Assembly (NCBI RefSeq): GCF_024508235.1
Contig: NZ_CP101943.1
Span: forward strand, 2,143,112-2,207,111
Origin: Halococcus qingdaonensis
GTDB lineage: Archaea > Halobacteriota > Halobacteria > Halobacteriales > Halococcaceae
Direction of reading: 5' to 3'
Length of the DNA: 64,000 nt
Part shown: piece by piece, positions 25,453-33,290 of the stretch
Position numbering within the stretch: position 1 is the first letter of the stretch
How the letters are laid out: each line of letters starts with the position of its first letter
The notes under the pieces: generated by a model
What the model was told of the DNA's origin: nothing
Database searches by the model: none
What the model saw: the letters and a program-made list of their open reading frames with translations, nothing else
Translations under genes and position numbers: made by a program

Positions 25453-26502
25453 TCAGGATTCGGCCACCGCGAGATCGTACGGCTGCGCTTCGATCTCCGT
25501 CCGCAGCCGTTCGAGCGGCGGGTTGTCGTCGGTGGCGAACTGGCCCACGATCGCGAGCACTTCCGCACGGGAGATCTTCACCCCGCCCTCGCGGAGCACG
25601 TCCTCGGCGCGGGCGTCGAGTTCGCGCAGCGTCCCGATCGCGAGCAGATACGGCACCGCCCACGCCGCGAGCGTGTTGCCGTTCGTCTCGGGTGCGGCGG
25701 CGAGATAGCGCCGTGCGTCGTCGGCATAGCTCTCCGCCCGATCGGTGACGCGGCGGATGACGCGCGCGACCGACCCTGTGTTCGACGGCTCACAGACGTT
25801 CTCGGGATCGACGTCCTCGGCACGGAGCCACTCCGTCGGGAGATAGACGTTGTTCTCCTCGCGATAGTCGTCACTGACGTCCTTCGCGACGTTCACGAGT
25901 TGGAGGAGCAACGAGAACGAACGGTCTGTCTCGCGAAGTCTGCGGGTCCGCTCGGGGCCGGCATCGCGGGCGAGCAGGTTCGTGACGAGCGTGCCAACCG
26001 TCCCGGCGGCGTACCAGCAGTACTCCTCCAGTTCCTCGATCGTCTCGATCCGGAGGCCGTCGGTGTCGGCGTGGCGCTCGACGAACAGCGCCATCCCGGA
26101 GACGAGCTCGCGAATCGGGTCGAGCACCGCGGCGCGCGCGTCGGGTGCGAGCGATTCGAACGCCCGGAGCACCCGCGGCGCGTTGGCGACGACGCGCCAG
26201 TCCTCGCCACCATCGTCGGGGAGCCACGGTTCGACGGCGTGCTCGAACGCCTCGACCGTGTGGTCGTCGTCAGGATCGAGCACGCGATCGTAGTCGCGAA
26301 GCAGCGTACTCTGGGTGGCCGGTGGGATGTGACCGGCGTCCTCGATCGTGTCCGCGATCCGGCAGAGCAGGTAGCTGACACAGATCTGCGTCGCCATCGG
26401 CTCGTCGAGCAGATCGACGGTGATGGCGAAGGTGCGCGAAGTACCGTCGAGCGCGTCGTGACACCACTCGCGCTCGGAATCGGTCGGTGTATCAGCAATC
26501 AT
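25453..26502 (-). CDS. Squalene/phytoene synthase family, probably squalene synthase
   Basis: A 349-residue head-to-head prenyltransferase. The two Asp-rich motifs are present: CRIADTIED (about 47-55) and NVAKDVSDDYREENNVYLPTEW (split; about 209-230), plus the conserved EEYCWYAAGTVG between them. The YLLCRIADTIED and NVYLP patterns fit haloarchaeal squalene synthase (two farnesyl diphosphates joined) better than phytoene synthase, but the two are close. Squalene and its derivatives are abundant membrane lipids in halophiles. It is convergent with etfA (16-base gap with a T5 tract) and divergent from the prenyl-diphosphate synthase that could supply substrate. Confidence 0.82.
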   Translation of the reverse strand: MIADTPTDSEREWCHDALDGTSRTFAITVDLLDEPMATQICVSYLLCRIADTIEDAGHIPPATQSTLLRDYDRVLDPDDDHTVEAFEHAVEPWLPDDGGEDWRVVANAPRVLRAFESLAPDARAAVLDPIRELVSGMALFVERHADTDGLRIETIEELEEYCWYAAGTVGTLVTNLLARDAGPERTRRLRETDRSFSLLLQLVNVAKDVSDDYREENNVYLPTEWLRAEDVDPENVCEPSNTGSVARVIRRVTDRAESYADDARRYLAAAPETNGNTLAAWAVPYLLAIGTLRELDARAEDVLREGGVKISRAEVLAIVGQFATDDNPPLERLRTEIEAQPYDLAVAES

Positions 26503-26639
26503 CGTTGTTGATAGGCGTCTGAACTACAAAAGCTCTGAGAAATACGAACCACACGTTCAGGAGTGACACGGCATATCGGCAGCGAGGGATCGATGGCGGG
26601 ACCGTCACCTACTTTCACGCGCCGACCCAACATCGGACG

Positions 26640-27482
26640 ATGGACGATCTCGAACGCCGGCGGGCGCTCGTCGAGGACCGCCTCGAAGCCGTCTGCGAGG
26701 TGGTCGAACCCGACACGCTCGGCGCGCGGATCGCCCACGTCGCGCTCTCGGGTGGCAAGCGTGTCCGCCCGACGGTCACGATGCTGGCCTGCGAGGCCGC
26801 CGGCGGCGATAGCGAGGCGGCGGTCGATTTCGCGGTCGGCATCGAACTCGTCCACAGCGCGTCGCTGGTCGTCGACGACATCATCGACGATTCGGCCGTC
26901 CGCCGGGGGACCGACAGCGCGTGGGCATCGTTCGGCTACGGCCCGGCGCTCATCACCTCGGACGGCCTGCTCGGCGAGGCGTTCGCGCTGTTCGCGACCG
27001 ACGAGCGCGCGATGGAGGTCGTCAGCGAGGCGCTGGTCGAACTCGGTGAGGGCGAAGCGACCGAACTCGTCGACCGCCCGACAGCCGAGGACGAGTACAT
27101 GGAACTCGCGCGCCGGAAGACGGGCGCGCTCTTTCGCGCGGCCGCGGAACTGGGTGCGGTGGCGGCCGACGCCGACGCGCGCACCGTCGAGGCGTTCGGC
27201 GAGTACGCCGAAGGGGTGGGTGTCGCCTTCCAGATCCGTGACGACGTGCTCGACGCGACCGCCGACGCCGACGAGCTCGGCAAACCGACCGGGCAGGACA
27301 GCGCGATGGAGCGGCCGTCGTTCGTCGAGATCACCGATCTCACGCCCACGGAGGGGACCGACCGCGCACGCCGGAAGGCCGACGCGGCGCTATCGGCACT
27401 CGATTCCGTCGAGCTGGCCGACGAACAGGCCGCGGGCTATCTCCGTGATCTCGCAGAGTTCGTCGTGGAACGCGAGCGCTGA
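26640..27482 (+). CDS. Short-to-medium-chain polyprenyl diphosphate synthase
   Basis: A 280-residue trans-prenyltransferase. First Asp-rich motif DDIID (about 79-83, in SLVVDDIIDDSAVRRG), second QIRDDVLDATAD (about 199-210), and GGKRVRP (38-44) for diphosphate binding. It is shorter than typical GGPP synthases (about 330-350). Chain length is set by residues before the first DDxxD, here IELVHSASLV, without the bulky aromatic pair of farnesyl synthases, so geranylgeranyl or farnesyl products are both possible. The leaderless start at 26640 lies about 27 bases after a CTACTTTCAC box. Confidence 0.82.
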   Translation: MDDLERRRALVEDRLEAVCEVVEPDTLGARIAHVALSGGKRVRPTVTMLACEAAGGDSEAAVDFAVGIELVHSASLVVDDIIDDSAVRRGTDSAWASFGYGPALITSDGLLGEAFALFATDERAMEVVSEALVELGEGEATELVDRPTAEDEYMELARRKTGALFRAAAELGAVAADADARTVEAFGEYAEGVGVAFQIRDDVLDATADADELGKPTGQDSAMERPSFVEITDLTPTEGTDRARRKADAALSALDSVELADEQAAGYLRDLAEFVVERER

Positions 27483-27581
27483 TACTGTTAGACAGACGTC
27501 TCCGAAGAACGGGTCTCGGAACCACACTCTGGCGATCGGCTGTTCGTGTCAGGAGATTCCGATCAGCCCCGTCCGACAGTA
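27483..27581. repeat. 99-bp element with TACTGT...ACAGTA ends
   Basis: The gap between the convergent prenyl synthase and S19e genes starts TACTGTTAGACAG and ends GTCCGACAGTA, an imperfect terminal inverted repeat. A second intergenic element of nearly the same size (42912-43008) has perfect 14-bp arms beginning TACTGTCGGA. The interiors are not clearly alike. The two may be a small non-autonomous mobile element family or paired convergent-gene terminators. Confidence 0.4.
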
Positions 27582-27590
27582 CGAGAAAGT

Positions 27591-28046
27591 TCAGGCGTAG
27601 CGTTCGAGTTCCGGACGATCGAGGTCGGCGAGCACGTCGCCGGCGGTCTCGTCGAGCAGGCTACGACCCTCGGGCGTGACGCGTCGCCCCTCGCCTTCGG
27701 CGGTCTCGACCAGTCCCTCTTCTTCGAGCTGCTGGAGCGCGGTACGGATGATCTTCCCGCTGCCCTCGGTGGATTTCGTCGGGGCGACCGTGTACCGATT
27801 CGAGCCACCCTTCGAGCCGCCGTAGGCGGTCGTGAGCCGATCGACGCCGATCTCGCCGTCGATGGCGACGCGACGGAGGAGACTCGCGGCGCGGGTGCGC
27901 CAGAAGTCGTCCTGTTCGGGTGGGAGTTCGCGACTCATGCCGGTCTTGGCGAACCGTGCCCAGTCGGGCTCTTCGACCGAATCGGGGAGCTCCGCGGCGA
28001 CGGCCGCGATGAGCTCGTTCGCCGGAACGTCGTAGAGAGTTGCCAT
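27591..28046 (-). CDS. rps19e: 30S ribosomal protein S19e
   Basis: A 151-residue ribosomal protein of the archaeal/eukaryotic S19e family: MATLYDVPANELIAAVAAEL at the start, DFWRTRAASLLRRVAIDGEIG in the middle, GGSKGGSNRYTV and a winged-helix end with VETAEGEGRRVTPEGRSLLD (split). A TTTAAA box centred near 28072 gives a leaderless start at the ATG. Confidence 0.96.
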   Translation of the reverse strand: MATLYDVPANELIAAVAAELPDSVEEPDWARFAKTGMSRELPPEQDDFWRTRAASLLRRVAIDGEIGVDRLTTAYGGSKGGSNRYTVAPTKSTEGSGKIIRTALQQLEEEGLVETAEGEGRRVTPEGRSLLDETAGDVLADLDRPELERYA

Positions 28047-28107
28047 GCTTCCAAAACGCTCGGCGCGGGGTTTAAACGCGTCGTTAGCGTTCGACCGCCG
28101 GTCGGGG

Positions 28108-29127
28108 TCACCGGTCGGCGAGCACTGCGGCGGTGGCCCCGCCGACGACCGTCGGCAGCGCGTAGGTCGCTCCACGATGGATGAGGACGGCCGCAAGAAC
28201 CGTCGCCGCCGGAATGCTGCCGGTCGTCGCGGTCACGAGCGCGCCGAGGACCGCCTCGACGCCACCCAGCCCTCCAGGGAGCGGCGTGACACCGGCCATC
28301 GCGCCCGCGGGGATCGCCACGAGTACGACCGCCGCCGGGACAGTGTGGCCGAGCGCGAACAGCGAGAGCCAGAGAGACGTGGCGAGACCGACCCAGCCAG
28401 CGGCCGAAAAACAGAGCGCGAGCAGCAGTCCCCGCGGGTTGGTGCCGACGCGCTCGACGGCGGTGAAGAAGCCCTCGATCCGGCGTTCGAGCCCCGCGCG
28501 ACTCGGCGGCGAGACGCCTGGAACGAACGCGCCGACCCGTCTGGCGAGCGGCGTCAACGTGTCGACGGCGACGCGCTCGACGCGATAGCGGTTCGTCCAG
28601 CCGAAGTAGACGGCGAGGAGCAGCGCGATCGCGAAACCGACGACGACGGCCGAGACGAGCAGGAGGTTCTCGCCGAAGGTGATCGTGGTCGCGAAGTAGC
28701 CCAAACCGATCAACGCGAGCACGATCGAGGGGACGAAGTTGAGCGCGTCGACGCTGGCGATCGCCGCCAGCCCGGTCTCGTACTCGCTGTCGGAGGCCCG
28801 CGAGACCAGCAGCGCGCTCACCGGTTCGCCGCCGGCTTGTCCGAACGGCGTGACGTTGTTGGCGAAGGTCGCGCCCGCGAAGACGAGCACGGCGACCGGA
28901 GCCGTAATCGGCGCACCGAGAACGCCGAGCACCGTGCGCAGCGAGAGCCCCCACGCCGTGAGCCAGCAGACCGCGACGGCGACCACGACGAAGATCACCG
29001 AGGGGTCGGCCAGCGACAGCGCACCGAGGATGTCCTCGATACCGACGAGCAACGAGAGAGCGGCGAGAGCGACGAGCGCGCCCGCGAAACCGACGAGCGT
29101 CGCTCTGAGGTTTCCGCCGCGTGTCAT
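28108..29127 (-). CDS. LPG synthase TM-like / UPF0104 flippase-type membrane protein
   Basis: A 339-residue protein with about eight hydrophobic helices. Near the start is GALVALAALSLLVGIEDILG; later come ATFANNVTPFGQAGGEPVSA and MAGVTPLPGGLGGVEAVLGA, the two conserved blocks of the lysylphosphatidylglycerol-synthase membrane domain (UPF0104, AglD-like C-terminal family). Members without an enzyme domain are thought to flip lipids or polyprenyl sugars. The neighbouring S19e and ThiL genes give no hint of a substrate. The ATG at 29125-29127 is used; a longer frame upstream crosses thiL and is a shadow. Confidence 0.8.
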   Translation of the reverse strand: MTRGGNLRATLVGFAGALVALAALSLLVGIEDILGALSLADPSVIFVVVAVAVCWLTAWGLSLRTVLGVLGAPITAPVAVLVFAGATFANNVTPFGQAGGEPVSALLVSRASDSEYETGLAAIASVDALNFVPSIVLALIGLGYFATTITFGENLLLVSAVVVGFAIALLLAVYFGWTNRYRVERVAVDTLTPLARRVGAFVPGVSPPSRAGLERRIEGFFTAVERVGTNPRGLLLALCFSAAGWVGLATSLWLSLFALGHTVPAAVVLVAIPAGAMAGVTPLPGGLGGVEAVLGALVTATTGSIPAATVLAAVLIHRGATYALPTVVGGATAAVLADR

Positions 29128-29229
29128 ATCCGCCGAAAGACCGACCGTGGCATGAACCCTCCGGAACGCCCGCCGTCGGTCCCTCGGGCGAACCGGACCG
29201 GTTTTGGTCGCCGCCCCGTCATGCGGGGC

Positions 29230-30099
29230 ATGGACGAACGGGCGGCGCTCGCGCTGCTCTCCGGGCGCGTCGCGGGAGCCGGCGACGACTGTGCGGTCTT
29301 CGACGGGTCGCTGCTCACGACGGACATGCTCCACGAGACGACCGACTTCCCCGATGGCACCACCAGATACACGGCCGGCTGGCGGGCGGTCGCGGCCTCG
29401 CTCTCGGACGTAGCGGCGATGGGCGGAGCGGCCAGCGCGGCGGTCGCGGTCTACGCTGCCCCCGCGTTCGACGAGGACGAGCTGACGGCGTTCGTCAAGG
29501 GAGCCAGCGATGTCTGCGAGTCGGTCGCTGCCGAGTACGTCGGCGGCGATCTCGACACGCACGAGGAGTTCACCGCGGCGACGACGGTGCTCGGGCGGGC
29601 CGAAGATCCGGTTCTTCGCTCCGGCGCGAACCCCGGCGAGGCGATCTGCGTCACCGGCACGCTTGGGCGGAGCGCGGCGGCACTCAGGCTGTTCGAGCGC
29701 GGCGACGACGCGCGCGCGAACGAACTGTTCCAGTTCAACCCGCGGGTCGCAGCGGGAAAGGCCATCAGCGAGCACGCGACCGCAATGATGGACAGCAGCG
29801 ATGGGCTCGCACGCTCGCTGCACCAGTTGGCCGACGCGAGCGACTGCGGAATGTGCGTTTCAGAGACGCTCCCGATCGACGAATCGGTCGAGGAAGTCGC
29901 CGACGATCGCGACGAGGCTCACGAACTGGGCGTGTTTTTCGGCGAGGATTTCGAACTGGTATTCACGGTTTCCGAGGACGACCTCGAAGCGGTCCGCGAG
30001 GACTCACCCGTGGCCATCACGCGCATCGGGACGGTCGTCGAGGACGGCGTCACGCTCGACGGGGAGTCCCTCCCCGACCGCGGGTTCACTCACGGATAG
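29230..30099 (+). CDS. thiL: Thiamine-monophosphate kinase
   Basis: A 289-residue kinase (AIR-synthase fold) making thiamine diphosphate from the monophosphate. Visible signatures: GAGDDCAVFD, TTDMLHETTDFP, WRAVAASLSDVAAMGGAAS, and MMDSSDGLARSLHQLAD with the metal-binding aspartates. The ATG at 29230 (MDERAALALL) matches homologs and lies about 27 bases after a GGTTTTGG box; the ATG at 29221 would add MRG. Cassette B follows the stop. Confidence 0.92.
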   Translation: MDERAALALLSGRVAGAGDDCAVFDGSLLTTDMLHETTDFPDGTTRYTAGWRAVAASLSDVAAMGGAASAAVAVYAAPAFDEDELTAFVKGASDVCESVAAEYVGGDLDTHEEFTAATTVLGRAEDPVLRSGANPGEAICVTGTLGRSAAALRLFERGDDARANELFQFNPRVAAGKAISEHATAMMDSSDGLARSLHQLADASDCGMCVSETLPIDESVEEVADDRDEAHELGVFFGEDFELVFTVSEDDLEAVREDSPVAITRIGTVVEDGVTLDGESLPDRGFTHG

Positions 30100-30119
30100 G
30101 ACCGAGGCGGTAGCTGGTG

Positions 30120-30443
30120 CAACGGTCGCAGCCGCCGGCTGCGGCCGGCGGTGCGGTTGCGGTGCGGGCCTGGCGTCTCGGCGAGCGGCGCGAGCCGAGG
30201 CTCAGGAGAGCATAGCCCTCCTGGTGGATGAAGGGCGAGATCGCGAACGAAGTGAGGGAGCGAGGGCTTCTGCGCTGCTGTGTGGTTTGCGGAAAGCCAG
30301 CATCCGCGCGAGTGGAACGAGCGCGGTTCACCGCGAACGAGCGCAGCGAGTGAGCGGGAAGTTTTTCATGAACGTTTTTGCAAGCGGGGGTCGGGCGAGC
30401 GAACGTGGTGAGCGAGCGCGACCCCCGCTTGCAAAAACGTTCA
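30120..30443 (+). repeat. Intergenic hairpin cassette, copy B
   Basis: Occupies nearly all of the 341-base gap between thiL and cmi4. The first 80 bases are Gly-codon-like GCGG repeats, then the module TCCTGGTGGATGAAGGGCGA...GAGGGCTTC, hairpin 1 CCGCGC-GAGTGGAACGA-GCGCGG (30304-30326), TTCA, hairpin 2 CCGC-GAACGAGCGCAGCGAGTGA-GCGG, GGAAGTTTTTCATGAACG, and an end hairpin whose arms are a perfect 25-bp inverted repeat (30369-30393 with 30419-30443). The right arm includes the cmi4 stop codon. It resembles copies C and D. Confidence 0.85.
30433..30437 (-). terminator. T5 tract 3 bases after the cmi4 stop
   Basis: On the minus strand TGA-ACG-TTTTT-GCAAGCGG: the tract is inside the right arm of the 25-bp inverted repeat. 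Archaeal RNA polymerase ends on T-rich tracts, so this probably ends cmi4 transcripts. Confidence 0.55.
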
Positions 30444-31031
30444 GAGCGAAAGCTCGTTCTCCATTCCTTCGGTCGCCTCGTCGAGCCCGTCGCGAGTGAC
30501 GTCGTCGGTGTGGCTGGCGAGGTCGGCGTCGAGATAGATCTCGTCGAAGGCTTCGCGGAAGCGATCGCCGACGGCGCGGCGGGCGGCCTGCGTTTCGGCG
30601 ACGCGGCGGTGGCGTTCGACGGTTTCGGGGCTGGTGTCGAGGTCGGCGGCGACCGTCGCGACGTCGGCGTCGGCGAGGCGGTCGCGGAGCTCGCTCGGTT
30701 CGATCGGGCTGTCGGTCTCGCGCTCGCGGACGAGGTGGAGCGCGAGGCGGGTGCGTTCGACGGTTTCGGTGGTGGTGTCGAGCGATTCGGCGATGGAGTC
30801 GTCGTCCGCGCCCGCGTAGAACGCCGCGACGAGGTCGACGCGCTGGGCGTCGTCGAGGCTCGTCGGGAGGTCGTAGCGGTCGGCCATCGCCGTGATGACA
30901 TCCGCGGTGCGTTCCTCGGTCGAGCCGTCGCGCGTGAGCGAGCCGCGCACGTCCTCTTGGTGTTCGGTCACGGTCGACTCCTCGGTGACGTCGATGAAGA
31001 TGTCGCGTAGCGATTCCGTTTTCTCGTCCAT
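30441..31031 (-). CDS. cmi4: Conditioned-medium-induced protein 4 (Cmi4)
   Basis: A 196-residue acidic cytoplasmic protein. It begins MDEKTESLRDIFIDVTEEST and contains two similar helix-turn-helix-like blocks (DDSIAESLDTTTETVERTRL and VATVAADLDTSPETVERHRR), both with the D-T-(S/T)-x-E-T-V-E-R core. I recognise the haloarchaeal family annotated as conditioned medium-induced protein 4. The repeated HTH suggests DNA binding, but no role is established. Its stop codon lies inside cassette B. Confidence 0.8.
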   Translation of the reverse strand: MDEKTESLRDIFIDVTEESTVTEHQEDVRGSLTRDGSTEERTADVITAMADRYDLPTSLDDAQRVDLVAAFYAGADDDSIAESLDTTTETVERTRLALHLVRERETDSPIEPSELRDRLADADVATVAADLDTSPETVERHRRVAETQAARRAVGDRFREAFDEIYLDADLASHTDDVTRDGLDEATEGMENELSL

Positions 31032-31093
31032 CAGTGGGGGACCGAACTGTCGGCGAGCTATCGGTAAAAGCCTGCCGCCGGCAACAGCGCGTT

Positions 31094-31123
31094 CGTCAAC
31101 CGATCGTATTATATGGGTTGACG
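31094..31123. promoter_or_regulatory. BirA-like biotin operator over the bioY promoter
   Basis: CGTCAACC (31094-31101), 14 bases, then GGTTGACG (31116-31123): a perfect 8-bp inverted repeat. Bacterial and archaeal BirA operators have half-sites of the form GTnAACC...GGTTnAC separated by 14-16 bases. The spacer holds the TATA-like TATTATAT about 27 bases before the bioY ATG, so a bound repressor would cover the promoter. Confidence 0.75.
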
Positions 31124-31136
31124 GAAGGGTGGATGT

Positions 31137-31718
31137 ATGAGCATCGAGAACACCGACACCGAACTCGTCGGCGACGAAGTGGTGAGCAACCTCGCCCGTG
31201 CAGCGCTGTTCGCCGCTCTGACCGGCGCGTTCGCCTACGTGAGTTTTCCGAACCCGATCTCGCCCGCACCGGTGACGCTGCAGGTCCTCGGCGTCTTCCT
31301 GTCCGGGATCTTCCTCGGGCCGCTGTGGGGCGGCGTGGCCTGCGGGCTGTATCTGCTCGCGGGCGCGCTCGGCGCGCCGATCTTCGCCGGCGGGGCGGCG
31401 GGGATCGGCGTTCTGGTCGGCCCGACGGCCGGCTATCTGCTCTCCTATCCGCTCGCGGCGGCCGTCATCGGGGGCGTCGTCCACGGTGGTCGCACACCCG
31501 TCGATCCGGGAGCGGTTGGGCTCGGTCGACTGGTCGGCGGGCTGGCGCTCGGCACGGTCGTGATCTACGCGATCGGCGTGGCCGGGATGATGATCGTCCA
31601 GAATCTTGGGCCCGTCGAGGCGTTTCTCGTCGGCGCGGCGGTGTTCATTCCAGCCGAGATCGTGAAGATCGCCGCCGCCGTCGGCATCGTCCGCAGCGAC
31701 GTAATGACCGCTGCATGA
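31137..31718 (+). CDS. bioY: BioY, biotin-binding S component of an ECF transporter
   Basis: A 193-residue membrane protein with about six helices. Typical BioY segments: LARAALFAALTGAFAYVSFP, PVTLQVLGVFLSGIFLGPLW, and GAPIFAGGAAGIGVLVGPTA followed by GYLLSYPLAA. It captures biotin at the outer face. Start ATG at 31137; the stop overlaps the ATPase start (ATGA). A putative biotin operator covers the promoter. Confidence 0.93.
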   Translation: MSIENTDTELVGDEVVSNLARAALFAALTGAFAYVSFPNPISPAPVTLQVLGVFLSGIFLGPLWGGVACGLYLLAGALGAPIFAGGAAGIGVLVGPTAGYLLSYPLAAAVIGGVVHGGRTPVDPGAVGLGRLVGGLALGTVVIYAIGVAGMMIVQNLGPVEAFLVGAAVFIPAEIVKIAAAVGIVRSDVMTAA

Positions 31719-32428
31719 TCGAGACGCGTGGGCTGACCTTTCGGTACGGGAGTGACGAATCGGGTGCTCCGGCCGTCGACGACGTCTCGCTCACGATTCG
31801 GGATGGCTCGTTCGTCGTGCTCGCCGGCCCGAACGGGTCGGGCAAATCGACGCTCGTCCGACAGTTCAACGGGCTGCTCGAACCCGACGCGGGGAGCGTG
31901 TCGGTGAACGACCAACCTGTCGACGAGAACGTCGTGGCCGCCCGGACGGCCGTGGCGATGACGTTTCAGGACCCCCGCGACGGGTTCGTCGCCGCGACGG
32001 TGGCCGCCGACGTCGCCTTCGGGCCGGAGAACCTCGGACTCGCGAGGGGGACGATCGACGAGCGTGTCGCGGACGCGCTCGCGGCGGTACGGATGGACGG
32101 GCGCGGTGACGAGCGCATCGATCGGCTGTCGGGGGGTGAGCAGGCACGCGTCGCGATCGCGGGCGCGCTCGCGATGGAGCCCGACCATCTCGTGCTCGAC
32201 GAGCCGTTCGCCGGGCTCGATCAGCCGGCACGCGAGTCGGTGCTCTCGCGGCTGGAAGCGCTCGGTGAGGCGGGAACGGGGATCGTCGTCGTCACGCACG
32301 ATCTGCGGGATCTGCTCGCGCTCGCCGACCGCGTGCTCGTCATGAACGAGGGGCGCGTGGCGCTCGATGCGGACCCCGAACGCGCGCGCGAACAGTTGTC
32401 GGGCCTCGCCGTTCGCGCACCGTGTTGA
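31715..32428 (+). CDS. ECF transporter ATPase (BioM type)
   Basis: A 237-residue ABC ATPase. Walker A GPNGSGKST (about 40-48), Q-loop MTFQDPRDGF, signature LSGGEQARVAIAGAL, Walker B HLVLDEPFAGLD and the switch histidine in VVTHDLRDLL. The Q-loop DP and the Walker B-proximal LD fit EcfA proteins. A single ATPase probably forms a homodimer, as in BioMNY. Overlaps both neighbours. Confidence 0.92.
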   Translation: MIETRGLTFRYGSDESGAPAVDDVSLTIRDGSFVVLAGPNGSGKSTLVRQFNGLLEPDAGSVSVNDQPVDENVVAARTAVAMTFQDPRDGFVAATVAADVAFGPENLGLARGTIDERVADALAAVRMDGRGDERIDRLSGGEQARVAIAGALAMEPDHLVLDEPFAGLDQPARESVLSRLEALGEAGTGIVVVTHDLRDLLALADRVLVMNEGRVALDADPERAREQLSGLAVRAPC

Positions 32429-33126
32429 GCTACGAGCCAGGAGGATCGATCGCCCACCGACTCGACCCACGGGCGAAACTCGCCGTGCAGGTGGGGTTCG
32501 CGCTCGCGGCGTTTTCCCACACCAGCCCGCGCGGGCTCGCGATCGGAACGGTGCTCGCGGGCGTCGTTCTCGTGGTCGCGGAACTCCTCCCGCAGGTCGC
32601 CGTCTGGGAGGTTCGCTACGCGCTCCCGTTCGTGCTCGCCGGACCGCTGCTCGCCGCGTTCTCGCCGGCTCCGCCGTGGATCGTCCCCGCCGAGGCGATC
32701 GCGCCGGCGCTCGCGAGCTATCGCGTCCTGCTCGTGTTGGTCGTGAGCGTCGCGTACGTCAGGACGACGCCGGTGCGCGATTCGCGAGCGGCCATCCAGC
32801 GACTGCTGCCGGGGCGATTCGGACGGCTCTGTGGCGTCGGCGTGGCGCTCGTCTTCCGCTTTCTACCGGTGGTACTCGCCGATCTCTCGCGGGCGCGGGC
32901 GGCGATGCGGGCGCGCCTCGGAAGCGAACGCTCGCTCGCCGAACGGATGAAACTCGTCGCCATCGCGGGCGTTCGCCGTGCGGACATGCGGGCCGACAGG
33001 CTCGCGGTGGCGCTCCGTGCCCGCTGTTTCGCCTGGAACCCGACGCTGCCGGCGCTGCGGTTCGCCGCGCTCGACGGTCCTGCCCTCGCGTTCGCGCTCG
33101 TGCTGTTCGTCTGGGCGCTGCTGTGA
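32422..33126 (+). CDS. ECF transporter transmembrane protein EcfT (BioN type)
   Basis: A 234-residue membrane coupling protein. It starts LSYEPGGSIAHRLDPRAKLA, the EcfT signature region (HRLDPRxKL), has about four to five helices, and ends with coupling helices containing the Ala-Arg-Ala/Gly-type motifs (SRARAAMRARLGSE and LAVALRARCF). The start is a GTG at 32422 that overlaps the ATPase stop by seven bases; an ATG does not occur nearby. Completes the bioY-M-N transporter. Confidence 0.88.
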   Translation: MLSYEPGGSIAHRLDPRAKLAVQVGFALAAFSHTSPRGLAIGTVLAGVVLVVAELLPQVAVWEVRYALPFVLAGPLLAAFSPAPPWIVPAEAIAPALASYRVLLVLVVSVAYVRTTPVRDSRAAIQRLLPGRFGRLCGVGVALVFRFLPVVLADLSRARAAMRARLGSERSLAERMKLVAIAGVRRADMRADRLAVALRARCFAWNPTLPALRFAALDGPALAFALVLFVWALL

Positions 33127-33290
33127 ACCGATCGGCGATATCGGCGGACGAATGGCGACGACACGACCTCGCTTGGCGGCCGTGGAAGACACGTAAACTC
33201 GGAACGGATTGTTCGTTCCCACCCGACAGCAGGCAGACGGTGTGCGTTGGCAAGACTTAACCCGGCCGCCCGACACTCCAACGATAATCA

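Noticed and set aside
30086-30901. Serine/arginine-rich frame across cassette B and cmi4
   Set aside because: Its peptide comes from the repeated hairpin DNA and the wrong frame of cmi4. Similar peptides arise at other cassettes, which shows that they reflect the repeat and not a protein.
32422-32470. Possible frameshift at the EcfT start because no ATG is present
   Set aside because: A GTG overlapping the ATPase stop gives the normal EcfT N-terminus, so translational coupling explains it.
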